From OCS116 cluster bacterium (lineage in GTDB: Bacteria > Pseudomonadota > Alphaproteobacteria > Rhizobiales > OSC116), in NCBI GenBank assembly GCA_002402005.2, contig NVUS02000191.1, positions 1-5,588 of the forward strand: a stretch of 5,588 nucleotides of DNA. Direction: 5' to 3'. The first letter of the stretch is position 1. Each line of letters opens with the position of its first letter. Positions 4,462-5,588 of the stretch are shown piece by piece. The notes beneath the pieces are model-generated. The model did not search any database and had not been told where the DNA came from. It saw nothing but the letters and a program-made list of their open reading frames with translations. The translations under genes and the position numbers were made by a program.

Positions 4462-5588
4462 ATGACCAATAATTTGCCAGATGCGCTGTCGCTAACACAA
4501 GAACTTGTGCGTGAGGAGACAGTGGTGCCGATCGCTACCCCTGCCCTTGATATTTTGGAGAAGCATCTTGGCAATGCGGGTTTTGCCATCACCAAATTGC
4601 CGTTTAGTGAAGACGGATATGACGATACCGATAATCTATATGCCCAAATTGGCAGCGGCACGCCGCATTTATGCTTTGCCGGCCATGTCGATGTGGTACC
4701 AACTGGCCCGGTAGATGACTGGTCGCATGCGCCTTTCTCTGGCGACATTGCCGATGGCAAATTATATGGCCGTGGCACGGCAGATATGAAAGGCGGCGTG
4801 GCTTGTTTTGCCAGCGCGGCGATGAAATATGTAGCGGAAACCCCTGACTTTAAAGGCACTTTGAGTTTTTTAATCACCGGTGATGAAGAAGCCGTGGCGA
4901 TTAACGGCACGCCAAAAATGTTAAATTGGCTGAATGAGCAGAATATAAAACTCGACCATTGTATTGTTGGCGAGCCCTCTAACCCATCTTATATGGGTGA
5001 AGAAATTAAAGTTGGCCGGCGCGGCAGCATGTTGGGCACGTTGACCATGTATGGCACACAAGGCCATATTGCTTATCCCGAACGAGCAGACAACCCGATG
5101 CCACGAGTGGCAGCGGTACTCAATAGATTGTGCAATGATGTTTTGGATGAAGGTACGAACCTGTTTCAACCGAGCAATTTGGAAGTGACCAGCGTCGATG
5201 TCGGCAATGAAGCGCATAATATGTTGCCGCAATCGGCACGCATTAAATTTGGCATTCGTTACAATACCTGCCATGATTTTGACAGTTTAGAAGCTTTGCT
5301 GAAACAGAAGTTCGACGCCGTGCATGACGAATTTGGCGGGCGCTATGAAGTTGAATATTTTAGATCCGGCGAAGCGTTTTACACCGAGGATAAAATGTTG
5401 ACACGTTTGGTGAGTGACGCGGTCGAAAAACATGCCGGCAAACGCCCCAAATTATCGACCGCTGGCGGCACATCGGACGCGCGCTTTATCAAGAATCATT
5501 GCGCCGTGGTGGAATTTGGTTTGGTTGGCGCGACCATGCATAAGATTGATGAGCATGTCGAAGTGAAGGATATTGCGGTTTTGGCCGA
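4462..5588 (+). CDS. dapE: Succinyl-diaminopimelate desuccinylase (3' end cut by the window)
   Basis: DapE is a zinc-dependent M20-family amidase that hydrolyses N-succinyl-LL-2,6-diaminopimelate to succinate and LL-diaminopimelate, feeding lysine and peptidoglycan. The frame is open from the ATG at 4462 to the window edge (375 codons), so about the last 10-15 residues are missing. Metal-site and catalytic residues are all visible: H75 and D77 in AGHVDVVP, D108 in GRGTADMKGG, E142-E143 in GDEEA, E171 in VGEPSNP, and H360 in GATMHKIDEHV. Other landmarks are KVGRRGS (183-189), GTQGHIAYPERADNP (198-212, the dimerisation-domain signature), NMLPQSARIKFGIRYN (253-268) and LSTAGGTSDARFI (331-343). 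A weak GAGA (4453-4456) precedes the start. Residues 15-23 (LVREETVVP) depart from the usual L-I-R-x-P-S-V-T-P opening. The short gap to dapD shows a dapDE operon. Confidence 0.96.
   Translation, partial: MTNNLPDALSLTQELVREETVVPIATPALDILEKHLGNAGFAITKLPFSEDGYDDTDNLYAQIGSGTPHLCFAGHVDVVPTGPVDDWSHAPFSGDIADGKLYGRGTADMKGGVACFASAAMKYVAETPDFKGTLSFLITGDEEAVAINGTPKMLNWLNEQNIKLDHCIVGEPSNPSYMGEEIKVGRRGSMLGTLTMYGTQGHIAYPERADNPMPRVAAVLNRLCNDVLDEGTNLFQPSNLEVTSVDVGNEAHNMLPQSARIKFGIRYNTCHDFDSLEALLKQKFDAVHDEFGGRYEVEYFRSGEAFYTEDKMLTRLVSDAVEKHAGKRPKLSTAGGTSDARFIKNHCAVVEFGLVGATMHKIDEHVEVKDIAVLA

Noticed and set aside
4428..5274. Open frames on both strands within dapE (minus 4428-4910 and 4921-5274, plus 4505-4714)
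   Set aside because: The in-frame DapE translation contains every catalytic and metal-binding residue, so these are shadows.

Overview
This window reads as an ordinary chromosomal segment of an alphaproteobacterium. The main evidence is gene order: aat, then a secreted DUF2155 protein and an NDUFA12-like (17.2 kDa) complex I accessory subunit on the opposite strand, a cluster known to me mainly from Alphaproteobacteria. A dapD-dapE pair of the succinylase branch of lysine synthesis follows. Base composition by eye is moderate to AT-leaning, with AT-rich intergenic stretches. This would suit a lower-GC, perhaps marine, lineage, but I cannot name the genus from the sequence.

Layout. Bases 1-33 are the last ten codons of an upstream gene, possibly accC from the usual accB-accC-aat order. 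aat (36-695, +) follows two bases later. On the minus strand, converging on aat, lie the DUF2155 gene (712-1122) and, upstream of it, the NDUFA12-like gene (1173-1559), probably one small operon driven from a promoter near 1579-1584. Next on the minus strand is a response regulator with a receiver domain and no recognisable DNA-binding domain (1680-2324). It is divergent from a plus-strand polytopic membrane protein of the YeiB/DUF418/DUF1624 kind (2451-3551). dapD (3617-4450) and dapE (4462 to beyond the right edge) close the window with an 11-base gap and are almost certainly co-transcribed.

How the genes work together. DapD and DapE catalyse two steps of the succinyl route to diaminopimelate and lysine. 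Aat supplies the N-degron leader for ClpS/ClpA degradation. The NDUFA12-like protein belongs with respiratory complex I. The DUF2155 protein is exported and of unknown function. The response regulator and the membrane protein sit between two conserved blocks and look like the lineage-variable part. They share a 126-base divergent intergenic region, but nothing in the sequence proves a functional link.

I found no RNA gene, mobile element, CRISPR array, attachment site or convincing intrinsic terminator, and no evidence for a new multi-gene system. The points worth a second look are modest: the response regulator's unusual tail, the family placement of the membrane protein, the DUF2155/NDUFA12 linkage, start-codon corrections for two genes, and a few substitutions in otherwise conserved motifs of Aat and DapE.
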